This document shows positions 7,326 to 13,390 of a stretch of 23,914 nucleotides of DNA, one piece after another. The notes under the pieces were generated by a model that saw nothing but the letters and a program-made list of their open reading frames with translations, did no database searches and was not told where the DNA came from. Origin of the DNA: JBGPIK01 sp041484845 (GTDB lineage Bacteria; Desulfobacterota; Binatia; UBA9968); the NCBI GenBank assembly GCA_041484845.1, contig JBGPIK010000051.1:1-23914 (forward strand), in the 5' to 3' direction. Both the position numbers and the translations under genes were made by a program. How positions within the stretch are numbered: the first letter of the stretch is position 1; each line of letters begins with the position of its first letter.

Positions 7326-7772
7326 ATGACCGAAGGATATAAGGCGATAATCGCCGTGTTAGGAGCGGCGCTCCTGGGCCTGTTTTTGGCTCTGGCATTT
7401 AACGGCTGCGCGACCAGTGCCGGCAATCTGCCGGGAGATCCGCTTGGCATGTTCACCCAGGCGATCCAAAAAGGGTTTGTCAATGCGGATCAAAATTTTC
7501 ATCTCGCTGTCACTAACGGCGATCTGAAGATCGATGATCCGATTATCCCGTGTTTCGATGCCCTTGTCGGACCGCAGCCAAGCGCTACCGCGCAGCCCTA
7601 CAACAGCAGCGGCCTGATCGAGTCCGCATCGGTCGCCTATATTCGCGTCAACTCGATTCAGAGCAAACAGCAACTGCTGAACGTGAGTTGCAACGCGCTG
7701 ATCGGCAAATTCGTTTCCGACGCGATGAAGAACGCGCCGATTAATCCAGCGCGCCCGATCCTGGGAGGTTGA
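7326..7772 (+). CDS. Putative lipoprotein or anchored secreted protein (148 aa)
   Basis: The ATG at 7326 is chosen for the AAGGAGG at 7314-7320; the open frame upstream only overlaps the preceding gene. Residues 7-26 form a hydrophobic segment (AIIAVLGAALLGLFLALAF) followed by NGC, a weak lipobox at about Cys 28. The mature part is soluble with two further Cys (PCFDALVG and VSCNALIG). I do not know a family. Placed in the lysis block directly before another lipoprotein, it may act at the outer envelope, for example as an outer spanin-like or superinfection-exclusion lipoprotein, but that is inference. Confidence 0.6.
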   Translation: MTEGYKAIIAVLGAALLGLFLALAFNGCATSAGNLPGDPLGMFTQAIQKGFVNADQNFHLAVTNGDLKIDDPIIPCFDALVGPQPSATAQPYNSSGLIESASVAYIRVNSIQSKQQLLNVSCNALIGKFVSDAMKNAPINPARPILGG

Positions 7773-7773
7773 A

Positions 7774-8064
7774 ATGAAATACCTTGCCGTAGTCCTCGGT
7801 TTTTTTCTTGCTGGCTGCGCGTTCGATACGGAATATGCGATGGGTCCAGCCACCTGTCGCTCGAAAGAAATAAAGACCTTTTTTTCTACCCAGCTGAATA
7901 CGGTGTGTTGGCAAGGCGATAAAGTCGTAGCTGGCGGAGTCACGCCGGGCACGGCTCCGGCGGAGCTCGTCGGGGCCGGCATTGTCGGCGGTTCTGTCAT
8001 TGGCGCGAGCGCTGTTGTAGCCAACCAGGTGGGAACTAAAGTACGGGTGAAGGTTGGGCCGTGA
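7774..8064 (+). CDS. Small lipoprotein (96 aa)
   Basis: The N-terminus is a clear lipoprotein signal: MKYLAVVLGFFLAGC, with LAGC as lipobox and Cys 15 as the lipidated residue. The mature protein has two more Cys (residues about 28 and 45) and a Gly/Ala/Val-rich stretch near the C-terminus (residues about 66-86, VGAGIVGGSVIGASAVVANQ) that could insert in or pass along a membrane. It starts one base after the previous stop. In a lysis cassette such a protein may be an outer-membrane spanin component or a lysogenic conversion lipoprotein. Confidence 0.7.
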   Translation: MKYLAVVLGFFLAGCAFDTEYAMGPATCRSKEIKTFFSTQLNTVCWQGDKVVAGGVTPGTAPAELVGAGIVGGSVIGASAVVANQVGTKVRVKVGP

Positions 8065-8065
8065 A

Positions 8066-8680
8066 ATGAAAAATCTACTCACTGGCGCAGGTTTTTTCCT
8101 CGCGGTGCTCACCGCCGGCAGCGCCGCCGCGGATCTTCTTATCAGTTGGAAGCCCGGTCTGGTCGCCGCGGATTTCAGCAACGTCCCGGCTTCCTTCAGG
8201 CTTTATCGCCGCGCCGTCAATGCGCCTTATGAACTCCTACAGGAGATCGCGGTTGCGCGCCTACCGGACGGCACGATCGCTGCGGAGTTCAGCACTATGG
8301 ACACAACCGTCGCGATTGGCGCTGAGTATTGCTACCAGGTGAGCGCCGCCAACGCTGCTGGCGAATCGTCGCCGAGCAATGAGGGCTGCGCGATCCCGAT
8401 CGACGGCCAGACCGTCGCGTTGCAAATCCCGTCCGGGCGGACGCCGTTGATATCTCGCCGCGCGACCGACGCGAGTTCCCTGGTCTCGATCCTCGCGAAC
8501 AAGAGCGATGTGGTTTCAATCAACGACTCGACGCTGGCCCCAGCGGCCACGGTTGTCATGGCAGCGCCCGCGGGTAAAACCGTGCTGGTCTCCAAGCGCG
8601 CGAACGATGGCAGCTCTCTCTTTTCCATCTTGGTCAACAAAAGTCAGGTGCTTTTTATTAACGAGATCAAACAACCATAA
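8066..8680 (+). CDS. Secreted protein with FN3-like domain and duplicated C-terminal unit (204 aa)
   Basis: The ATG at 8066 overlaps the upstream region right after its stop; a TTG at 8054 is less likely. Residues 1-22 form a signal peptide (FFLAVLTAGSAAA). Residues about 25-112 look like a fibronectin type III domain: ISWKPG at the start, FRLYRR, YCYQVSAANAAGESSPSN at the end. Residues 121-154 and 167-200 are two copies of a 34-residue unit (SGRTPLISRRATDASSLVSI against AGKTVLVSKRANDGSSLFSI, both ending in I-N-D/E). A signal peptide on a phage-encoded FN3 protein suggests it acts outside the inner membrane. Confidence 0.65.
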   Translation: MKNLLTGAGFFLAVLTAGSAAADLLISWKPGLVAADFSNVPASFRLYRRAVNAPYELLQEIAVARLPDGTIAAEFSTMDTTVAIGAEYCYQVSAANAAGESSPSNEGCAIPIDGQTVALQIPSGRTPLISRRATDASSLVSILANKSDVVSINDSTLAPAATVVMAAPAGKTVLVSKRANDGSSLFSILVNKSQVLFINEIKQP

Positions 8681-8691
8681 GGAGTATTTTA

Positions 8692-8973
8692 ATGAAAACG
8701 GTAAACGTCACATGGACGACGCAGGATGAGGCGGTGGCGGGCGCGGAGACCGCGGATCATTTCGTGGCGACTTTGGGAACGGTCGAAGCGAGCGAGCCTC
8801 TCAATTCAAGAAGCCATTCATTCATCAATGTTGAACCAGGGTCCTATCAGGGAGCGATTTCCTGCGTCGATGCGAATGGCAAGGAATTGGCTCCGCCGCT
8901 GGTTTTTTCGGTCACGGTCCCAGCCGACGCCACGGCGCCGATCCCGGTTGGCGTCAGCACGCAGCTGCAGTAA
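8692..8973 (+). CDS. Small Ig/FN3-like beta protein (93 aa)
   Basis: A good ribosome site (AAGGAG) precedes the ATG. The protein consists of about seven predicted strands: VNVTWTTQDEAV, ADHFVATLG, HSFINVEPGSYQGAISCVD, then PPLVFSVTVP, and ends in a short Pro/Val-rich tail. This is the pattern of single immunoglobulin-like or FN3-like domains that phages use as virion decorations or adhesion modules. It has no signal peptide, unlike its upstream neighbour, with which it may work as a pair. Function is unknown. Confidence 0.6.
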   Translation: MKTVNVTWTTQDEAVAGAETADHFVATLGTVEASEPLNSRSHSFINVEPGSYQGAISCVDANGKELAPPLVFSVTVPADATAPIPVGVSTQLQ

Positions 8974-8985
8974 CGCGAGATCCGG

Positions 8986-9096
8986 ATGTTTCTCTTGCGT
9001 TGGTTTCGGTATTTGATCGAATGTTTCGGGAAACGCCCGAGGGCGCCGATCCCGGTCAAAGTGAAAGCCGAGGTTCATCCGGGCAAAAAAAAATGA
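8986..9096 (+). CDS. Very small basic protein (36 aa)
   Basis: This reading frame begins with MFLLRWFRYLIECFGKRP, a short amphipathic aromatic helix, and ends VKVKAEVHPGKKK. It fits exactly between the Ig-like gene and a hairpin ahead of the endolysin. The ribosome site is weak. A short membrane-associating peptide beside an endolysin could be a lysis regulator, but coding status is uncertain. Confidence 0.4.
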   Translation: MFLLRWFRYLIECFGKRPRAPIPVKVKAEVHPGKKK

Positions 9097-9097
9097 A

Positions 9098-9135
9098 CCG
9101 CGGCTGCCGGCGACACCCCGTGCGGGCAGCCGCGG
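9098..9135 (+). promoter_or_regulatory. GC-rich hairpin just ahead of the endolysin start
   Basis: A perfect 11-bp stem (CCGCGGCTGCC at 9098-9108 with GGCAGCCGCGG at 9125-9135) closes a 16-base loop. It starts one base after the stop of the 36-residue ORF and ends 8 bases before the endolysin ATG at 9144, covering the place where a ribosome site should be. It has no T run, so it is not a standard terminator. It could limit endolysin translation. Confidence 0.6.
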
Positions 9136-9143
9136 TAATTAAT

Positions 9144-9716
9144 ATGGCCAGTTTTATTCTAACAGCAACCAGGACTTTGGTTTTCGAGAACGGGTATGCA
9201 AACGTCAACGGCGATGCCGGTGGAGAAACCTACAAGGGAATCGCGCGTGTCTTCAATCCGCTATGGCCGGGTTGGAAGTGGATAGATGCGGCGAAGCACG
9301 AGGCGGACTTTCCCAGATGCCTCGAACTTGACAATGCTCTTCAGGACGCCGTCCTCGGATTTTATCGGGACGTTTACTGGCGTCCGCTGCACGGCGACGC
9401 AATAAGCAACCAGGAGGTCGCAAGTGAGATTTTCGACACCGCGGTTCTGAACGGACAGAGAATGGCCGTCGAAATCGCCCAGGGCGCGCTCAAAATGCTC
9501 GGCCATGCGCTCGATCTCGACGGCATCATGGGCAACGAAACTCTCGGAGCGCTCAATTCTTTTCCCAATTATCCGAAGCTCCTCAAGTGCATGAACGGCC
9601 TGCAATTCATGCTCATCGTCCTCGGGTCAAAGAACGTGGACGTGGTCATCAAAATGATCGGATCTCGCGGTCCGCAACTGTATAAATTTCTCCTCGGTTG
9701 GCTCGATCGCGTATGA
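9144..9716 (+). CDS. Endolysin, glycoside hydrolase family 108 type (190 aa)
   Basis: The ATG at 9144 begins MASFILTATRTLVFENGYAN; the longer open frame upstream runs through the hairpin and is not protein-like. The GH108 signature is visible at residues 15-33: Glu15 in E-N-G-Y as the likely catalytic acid, then GDAGGETYKGIARVFNP. The family cuts the glycan chain of peptidoglycan and is used as phage endolysin or as a secretion-associated muramidase. Residues 60-190 follow the helical and C-terminal peptidoglycan-binding layout (SNQEVASEIFDTAVLNGQR, then LDLDGIMGNETLGALN). No signal peptide is seen, so export would need the holins upstream. Confidence 0.88.
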   Translation: MASFILTATRTLVFENGYANVNGDAGGETYKGIARVFNPLWPGWKWIDAAKHEADFPRCLELDNALQDAVLGFYRDVYWRPLHGDAISNQEVASEIFDTAVLNGQRMAVEIAQGALKMLGHALDLDGIMGNETLGALNSFPNYPKLLKCMNGLQFMLIVLGSKNVDVVIKMIGSRGPQLYKFLLGWLDRV

Positions 9717-9940
9717 ACGCGGCCGAAGGCGGCGGTATGGGCCATACGACCGATCAGGACCCCGACATCTGCGAAGACAACTCGTCATTTCAGCACTATC
9801 AATTCCCCGATTCCCCCAGTATGGGAATTTCCGGTTTCGGTCCGTACTTGTACGACTACACATTGGCCACGTATTTTTCCCCGCGGCGTGATTATCGCCG
9901 GTCGCTCAGACTAACGAGGCTCGGTGAGGACCGCACGTAG
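9713..9940 (+). CDS. Possible small protein overlapping the endolysin stop (75 aa)
   Basis: The ATG at 9713 overlaps the endolysin stop (ATGA), a common coupling. The predicted product is polar, with an acidic, aromatic centre (DICEDNSSFQHYQFPDSPS) and a basic end (FSPRRDYRRSLRLTRLG). No family, membrane segment or strong ribosome site is seen. The frame fills the space up to the convergent methylase gene. It may be a real small phage gene or just an open frame. Confidence 0.35.
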   Translation: MNAAEGGGMGHTTDQDPDICEDNSSFQHYQFPDSPSMGISGFGPYLYDYTLATYFSPRRDYRRSLRLTRLGEDRT

Positions 9941-9979
9941 ACGGCTCGCCTGTTCGGGATCCCGTCGGCAGCTTCGCCG

Positions 9980-10729
9980 TCAGGATATCGACGCCAGATC
10001 CGCCTGCAAGATATCGAGGAGCGCGCGCTTGCGCGCCGGCTCTAACGTCCTGAACTTTCGCAACCATCGACTCTGACATCGCCGCCAGTCCTGCCTACGC
10101 CGCCGATCGGCGCCAATATACCGCGGGTCATGGAGAATCTTCGGCTTCGGATAATTGCACCATACCCACTCGACCGATGGTCCGCCGCGCGTCATAAATC
10201 TGAAAGAGAATGACCGCCAGTCGGCCAAATCCTGGGCATACAGATCCGACCAATAGCCGCTAATCATCACGGGGCAGGGAAGCCTACGCGCGATCGCGAG
10301 AAGCCGCTTGTGCTCATCGGCAGACCCCATCTCGTAGCGGTAGACTCGCCTACCACGCCGGCGTGTCTTGAACAGGTACGGCGGATCGGCGTACACGAAC
10401 TCATCGCCCGTGAATGGATAGGATTCAAGCAAGCTGCTCCCGCAGGCGGCCACGCCGACGACTGGCGGCGCCGGTAGGCGTCCTCGCCGTTCCTCGAGCG
10501 ACGGCAGCAGCGCCGACAGGTCCGGGAGCACTTGGCCGGCGGATGTGCCGACGATGGCCATGACGACCTTTTGGTCCAAATCGGCGAGGATGGACAGGTC
10601 AGCCTGACGCTTGTGGCGGAACACGGCGGCGCCTCCACAAAACGGTTCGATGTAGACGCGATGGGGCGGAATCTCGTTTACGAGTTTCTGCCACGCACCG
10701 CCGCCTTCTTTGCCGCCGGGGTACCGCAC
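9980..10729 (-). CDS. DNA adenine methylase, D12 class (249 aa)
   Basis: The product begins MRYPGGK, the usual opening of D12-class N6-adenine methylases. Motif I follows at residues 26-34 (YIEPFCGGA, binds S-adenosylmethionine) and the catalytic motif DPPY at residues 115-118 (within FVYADPPYLF). The C-terminal third is rich in Arg and may bind DNA. No restriction endonuclease lies beside it, so it is an orphan phage methylase that could shield phage DNA from host restriction or change gene expression. It is on the strand opposite to all virion and early genes, in the repressor transcript. There is no clear ribosome site; a small hairpin (10741-10756) precedes the start. Confidence 0.9.
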   Translation of the reverse strand: MRYPGGKEGGGAWQKLVNEIPPHRVYIEPFCGGAAVFRHKRQADLSILADLDQKVVMAIVGTSAGQVLPDLSALLPSLEERRGRLPAPPVVGVAACGSSLLESYPFTGDEFVYADPPYLFKTRRRGRRVYRYEMGSADEHKRLLAIARRLPCPVMISGYWSDLYAQDLADWRSFSFRFMTRGGPSVEWVWCNYPKPKILHDPRYIGADRRRRQDWRRCQSRWLRKFRTLEPARKRALLDILQADLASIS

Positions 10730-10740
10730 ATCGTCGTTAA

Positions 10741-10756
10741 TAGGCGAAGACGCCTA
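10741..10756 (-). promoter_or_regulatory. Short hairpin ahead of the methylase start
   Basis: Read on the minus strand, TAGGCG and CGCCTA pair around the loop TCTT. It overlaps the stop codon of the 44-residue membrane gene and ends 11 bases before the methylase ATG. It could dampen translation of the methylase. No T run follows, so it is not a typical terminator. Confidence 0.4.
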
Positions 10757-10888
10757 CGGTGTCAAGACCGTCGTCTCCGATTGCGCCAAAACTTTGTCCA
10801 AAGGCAAATAGAATAGAACGAACAAAACGATCAAAAAAAGACAGAAGATAAACAGGACGAGCGAAAGAACGAAGTTTGGTTTCACCAT
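10754..10888 (-). CDS. Small single-pass membrane protein (44 aa)
   Basis: A near-ideal ribosome site (AAAAAGGAGGATTG, minus strand) stands directly before this ATG, which makes the ORF convincing despite its size. Residues 5-29 are a long hydrophobic helix rich in Phe and Leu (FVLSLVLFIFCLFLIVLFVL), with a short C-terminal tail (DKVLAQSETTVLTP). It lies between the repressor-like gene and the methylase on the same strand, so it is probably made in the lysogen. Small membrane proteins in that position are often superinfection-exclusion factors, but nothing in the sequence proves it. Confidence 0.7.
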   Translation of the reverse strand: MVKPNFVLSLVLFIFCLFLIVLFVLFYLPLDKVLAQSETTVLTP

Positions 10889-10918
10889 TTTCAATCCTCC
10901 TTTTTGTCGGTGAGCGCG

Positions 10919-11320
10919 TTATGGTCGACGCTTCGTAGCTCGGACCGGCGGAACAGCACATCCACCTCTCTTTTGACGTTTATCCGTTCTTGCGTCGTCA
11001 TATTTCGCAAAAGCCTCAGAAGTTCCTTCGTGCCGAGTAGCCGCTTCCAGTCCATGTTGTAGCACCTCGCGAGCGATCACATCCTTATCCAATTCCCATG
11101 CCGCTGGCGGGAGATACGGATCAATTCCCAGTTCGTTGCAAAGGGCAATCAGGCGGAGAAAAATATTCCAATGCGCCTGCCACTGATCCCCTTTCAGCAT
11201 TTGCGCGATGGCGGATTGATTGGTTTCCAGGGCCTGCGCGAGCGTTGTTTGGGTATAGAGCCGAGAACCTTCGCGATTTTCGCTTAGAAGTTTTTCAAGT
11301 ATTTCACGCAGTTCCGACAT
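10919..11320 (-). CDS. Phage repressor-like XRE-family HTH protein (133 aa)
   Basis: Residues about 22-62 carry a helix-turn-helix of the XRE/Cro-cI type: TQTTLAQALETNQSAIAQML followed by a helix with IFLRLIALCNELGI. The start MSELREILEKLL at 11320 is preferred over a TTG at 11353, though neither has a strong ribosome site. The C-terminal part is charged and lacks a recognisable peptidase domain, so RecA-driven self-cleavage is not evident. It diverges from the early operon and faces a strong rightward promoter, which is the layout of a lysogeny repressor. The last 20 residues are basic and low in complexity. Confidence 0.75.
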   Translation of the reverse strand: MSELREILEKLLSENREGSRLYTQTTLAQALETNQSAIAQMLKGDQWQAHWNIFLRLIALCNELGIDPYLPPAAWELDKDVIAREVLQHGLEAATRHEGTSEAFAKYDDARTDKRQKRGGCAVPPVRATKRRP

Positions 11321-11346
11321 GACGCAAAGTTTTCCAACAAAGACGT

Positions 11347-11375
11347 TTGACAATTTAGGCTAAAGAGATTATAGA
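11347..11375 (+). promoter_or_regulatory. Rightward early promoter (sigma70 type)
   Basis: TTGACA at 11347-11352, a 17-base spacer, then TATAGA at 11370-11375. This is a perfect -35 and a near-consensus -10 at optimal spacing. It lies between the divergent repressor-like gene and the first early gene. A minus-strand TATAAT overlaps the same -10 (11368-11373), so leftward and rightward promoters may compete here. Confidence 0.8.
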
Positions 11376-11380
11376 CTAGC

Positions 11381-11416
11381 CCATAATCGATAGTACATTA
11401 TAGTACCAGTCATAAT
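11381..11416. promoter_or_regulatory. Candidate operator region with short repeats
   Basis: Just downstream of the early promoter, CATAAT occurs twice (11382-11387 and 11411-11416) and GTAC occurs twice around an AT-rich centre (11393-11406, GTACATTATAGTAC). A repressor dimer could bind such spaced half-sites. The assignment is from position between divergent regulators and from the repeat pattern only. Confidence 0.4.
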
Positions 11417-11430
11417 AGGACGGTAAACAC

Positions 11431-11625
11431 ATGACACCCAAAAAGCAATCGGAGAGCGATCCGTTTTTGACCCCGTCTGAGACTATGAAGATCCTCAAAA
11501 TCGGCCGCGCGTCGTTTTACGGAATGATTGCTGAAGGAAAAATTCCCGGTGCTGTAAAAGTCGGCAATCAATGGCGCATCAACTCCAAAGTCTTTTGGCA
11601 ACAGATGGACGAGCGATCGGCCTGA
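11431..11625 (+). CDS. Small HTH regulator, excisionase/Cro-type (64 aa)
   Basis: Residues 12-55 fit the helix-turn-helix 17 / excisionase pattern: LTPSETMKILKIGRASFYGM, then IPGAVKVGNQWRIN as wing and a closing helix KVFWQQM. It is the first gene after the rightward promoter and opposite the repressor, which is where Cro- or CII-type regulators sit. An excisionase role is possible too, but the integrase is 10 kb away and another HTH protein (18123) lies closer to it. The ribosome site is weak. Confidence 0.75.
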   Translation: MTPKKQSESDPFLTPSETMKILKIGRASFYGMIAEGKIPGAVKVGNQWRINSKVFWQQMDERSA

Positions 11626-11656
11626 TCTCGCAGAGGATAACGCAAAAGGAGGAATT

Positions 11657-12019
11657 ATGAAGTTAGCCGACACCAAAACATTCAAACCGCCGAGCACACC
11701 CTCGGGCACACTCGATGACCAACTGTGCGGAAACCCCTGCAGTGTGTCCTTCTTCGCGCACATCGCAAAACAAGTCGGGCGCAAGCCTTTCGCGCTCGGC
11801 TTGCACCTGAGCGGCACCCTGGTCGATGGCTGGTGCACGGGCGAAAAGCGCGACGTGTTCACGGCCGCGCAACAGGCCTGCGACGTCATCAGAAAAGAAG
11901 GCAGAGCGGATCTCATACCGGCCGTGCTCGACTACATCGGCGGCAAAAGCGACTGCGCGGTGCTGACCCGGCGCCAAGTCGAGGCGCTGCAAATTTTGGC
12001 CGAAGCGGTCAAGGAATAA
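11657..12019 (+). CDS. Hypothetical early protein (120 aa)
   Basis: A strong ribosome site (AAAAGGAGG) precedes the ATG. The product is soluble with a Pro/Thr-rich N-terminus (residues 8-22), two Cys (CGNPC) and a helical rest (VFTAAQQACDVIRKEGRADL, then RRQVEALQILAEAVK). I do not recognise a family. It is the second gene of the early operon and is likely made soon after infection or induction. Early genes at this place often modify host functions, but nothing here shows which. Confidence 0.7.
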   Translation: MKLADTKTFKPPSTPSGTLDDQLCGNPCSVSFFAHIAKQVGRKPFALGLHLSGTLVDGWCTGEKRDVFTAAQQACDVIRKEGRADLIPAVLDYIGGKSDCAVLTRRQVEALQILAEAVKE

Positions 12020-12059
12020 ATCATCCCGCAATAAGCTGACGGGGTATCTGGGAGAACAC

Positions 12060-12293
12060 ATGATGGAAACTTTGACTGGACCTCAGGCCGCACTGTGCGC
12101 TTTATCTTTTTTTCGCGCTCGGCACGGGACTAGAGCACTGTTCAAGCACCCGAGAAAGAAACACCACGTGGCGCGGCGGGTGAGCGTTAACCGAGAATAT
12201 GTGGCCATGGCGCGACGGTTCCTCAAACAGGCGAGAACGGCGGGCTTCCGTGGATCATTTTTGGAAGCCGTGAACGAAAATATCACCCCCTAG
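12060..12293 (+). CDS. Hypothetical basic early protein (77 aa)
   Basis: Two adjacent ATG codons (12060, 12063) follow a GGGAGA ribosome site. The product is strongly basic and helical, with many Arg and Lys (RARHGTRALFKHPRKKHHVARR), and a later helix YVAMARRFLKQARTAGF. No membrane segment or known motif is seen. The charge pattern suggests nucleic-acid contact. It lies inside the early operon with short gaps on either side. Confidence 0.6.
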   Translation: MMETLTGPQAALCALSFFRARHGTRALFKHPRKKHHVARRVSVNREYVAMARRFLKQARTAGFRGSFLEAVNENITP

Positions 12294-12339
12294 GGAACGA
12301 ACTATCTACCCGGAGGGATCGAATGAAAGGGAGAAAACC

Positions 12340-12465
12340 ATGAAGGAACTTTTATTTGGAACGCTTGCCGTCGTCGTGATGTACATCCTGGCTTAGGCGA
12401 TCATTTTCCCGACCGTCGCTGAGATGAACAATGCTCTTCATCTGGCGTTCTCGCTGATTCGGTAG
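12340..12465 (+). pseudogene. Small membrane protein interrupted by an in-frame TAG
   Basis: The frame opens MKELLFGTLAVVVMYILA, then TAG at 12394-12396, and goes on in the same frame AIIFPTVAEMNNALHLAFSL to a second TAG at 12463-12465. A ribosome site (GGGAG) precedes the ATG, and the second stop overlaps the ribosome site of the next gene, as expected for a real gene of 41 codons plus stop. Across the TAG the hydrophobic run is continuous, so the natural protein probably spanned it. Other genes here end with TAG, so the code is not simply reassigned. It is most likely a point nonsense change; a truncated 18-residue peptide or readthrough are the alternatives. Confidence 0.5.
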
Positions 12466-12473
12466 GAGGCCCC

Positions 12474-12824
12474 ATGAACATCGGTCGTGCATTTCCGAGC
12501 AAGTATTTGAAGCATTCCGATCTCCAGGGGCGGCGCCTCGGCGTCACGATTGAACGGGTCGAGGTCGAAAAGATCGGCGATAAGCAAAAGCCGGTCGTCT
12601 ACTTCGTGGGAAAACCGAAGGGATTAGTGCTGAACGTGACAAATGCCCGGGCGATCGCCGAGATCGCGGGCGGGGATGAGGAGATGGATAACTGGGCCGG
12701 GGTCCACGTCCTGCTGTACCCGACCAAGGTGGATTTTCAGGGCGGACGCGTGGACGCGATCCGCGTGGAGGCGGAGGACAGACCCGCGAAGCCGCCGATA
12801 GAAGAGGATGACAACCCATTCTGA
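12474..12824 (+). CDS. SSB-like phage protein with acidic DNPF tail (116 aa)
   Basis: The ribosome site AGGAGG directly precedes the ATG. Residues about 5-100 form a beta-rich domain (FPSKYLKHSDLQGRRLGVTI, then KPVVYFVGKPKGLVLNVTNA, and VHVLLYPTKVDFQGGRVDAI) known to me as a common uncharacterised phage protein encoded near recombination and replication genes. The C-terminus ends PPIEEDDNPF, an acidic tip closing in Pro-Phe like that of bacterial single-strand binding proteins, which recruits repair and replication partners. This suggests an OB-fold single-strand DNA-binding role, but the fold itself is inferred. It lies 1.4 kb before the replication initiator. Confidence 0.65.
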   Translation: MNIGRAFPSKYLKHSDLQGRRLGVTIERVEVEKIGDKQKPVVYFVGKPKGLVLNVTNARAIAEIAGGDEEMDNWAGVHVLLYPTKVDFQGGRVDAIRVEAEDRPAKPPIEEDDNPF

Positions 12825-12837
12825 AGGAGCTGCGTCC

Positions 12838-13080
12838 ATGGGCAAAATCAGATTCACAACGGCTCGATTTATCGCGGCGCTTAGGCGCGCGGAGGCAGAT
12901 GACCGAACATGGCCCTGGATGCGCTCGGCGGATTGGCTGCTCGATCACGCGCGCAGCAAGGACGGAGAAGTGATCGTCGACACGGCGGGAGAAAATGCTC
13001 CCGAAGCGTTGTGGCAGTCAGTCGGACGGTCGCCCTCGGATCTCGTTCAGTTGTGCGGATTTTTGCTGGCTAATAATTGA
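12838..13080 (+). CDS. Hypothetical early protein (80 aa)
   Basis: AAGGAGC places the start at ATG 12838; the open frame upstream overlaps the SSB-like gene. The product begins with a basic helix (TTARFIAALRRAEADD), has an aromatic centre (TWPWMRSADWLLDHARSK) and ends with a helical LVQLCGFLLANN. No family is recognised. It may be a small DNA-metabolism accessory protein, judging only by its neighbours. Confidence 0.6.
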   Translation: MGKIRFTTARFIAALRRAEADDRTWPWMRSADWLLDHARSKDGEVIVDTAGENAPEALWQSVGRSPSDLVQLCGFLLANN

Positions 13081-13093
13081 AGAGGTTCGAAAC

Positions 13094-13390
13094 ATGAAGT
13101 TTCTATCATTCGCGATTGCCAGCGCGGGAGCCGGCATCCTGATCGGCCTCGCGCTCGGGATTGAAATTCTAAAGATCCGACGACGGCGCCACGATCGTCT
13201 TCGCTATTTGGACGTTTCCAAGCCCGAACGTTTTTGGTCGCGCATCTTCTCTCAATCACGCGTGAACGGTGGACCGTACCGCGGCGGCGAACTGCCGACG
13301 GCAATCTGGAAGTGGCCGAGGGGAACTTTCCTGGAGCGATCGCTAAACCGCCATGGCACGGAAAAAAAGGAAAATGGAGATGAAACATGA
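13094..13390 (+). CDS. Small membrane-anchored protein (98 aa)
   Basis: The ATG at 13094 follows AGAGG. Residues 5-24 are one hydrophobic segment (SFAIASAGAGILIGLALGIE), followed at once by a basic cluster (ILKIRRRRHDRLR), which predicts an N-out, cytoplasmic-tail-in protein. The tail is basic and rich in Arg/Trp/Gly. The stop overlaps the next start (ATGA), so translation is coupled to the zinc-finger gene. Function is unknown; membrane attachment of a replication or host-control complex is one option. Confidence 0.6.
   Translation: MKFLSFAIASAGAGILIGLALGIEILKIRRRRHDRLRYLDVSKPERFWSRIFSQSRVNGGPYRGGELPTAIWKWPRGTFLERSLNRHGTEKKENGDET

Noticed and set aside
9000..9143. Extended endolysin N-terminus from 9000
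   Set aside because: The extra 48 residues run through the hairpin and a different gene's frame, and look like low-complexity shadow sequence; the GH108 domain starts at 9144.
9713..9760. Short inverted repeat GTATGG/CCATAC near 9735-9747 as terminator
   Set aside because: One-base loop, no T run, and inside a possible ORF; not a functional intrinsic terminator.
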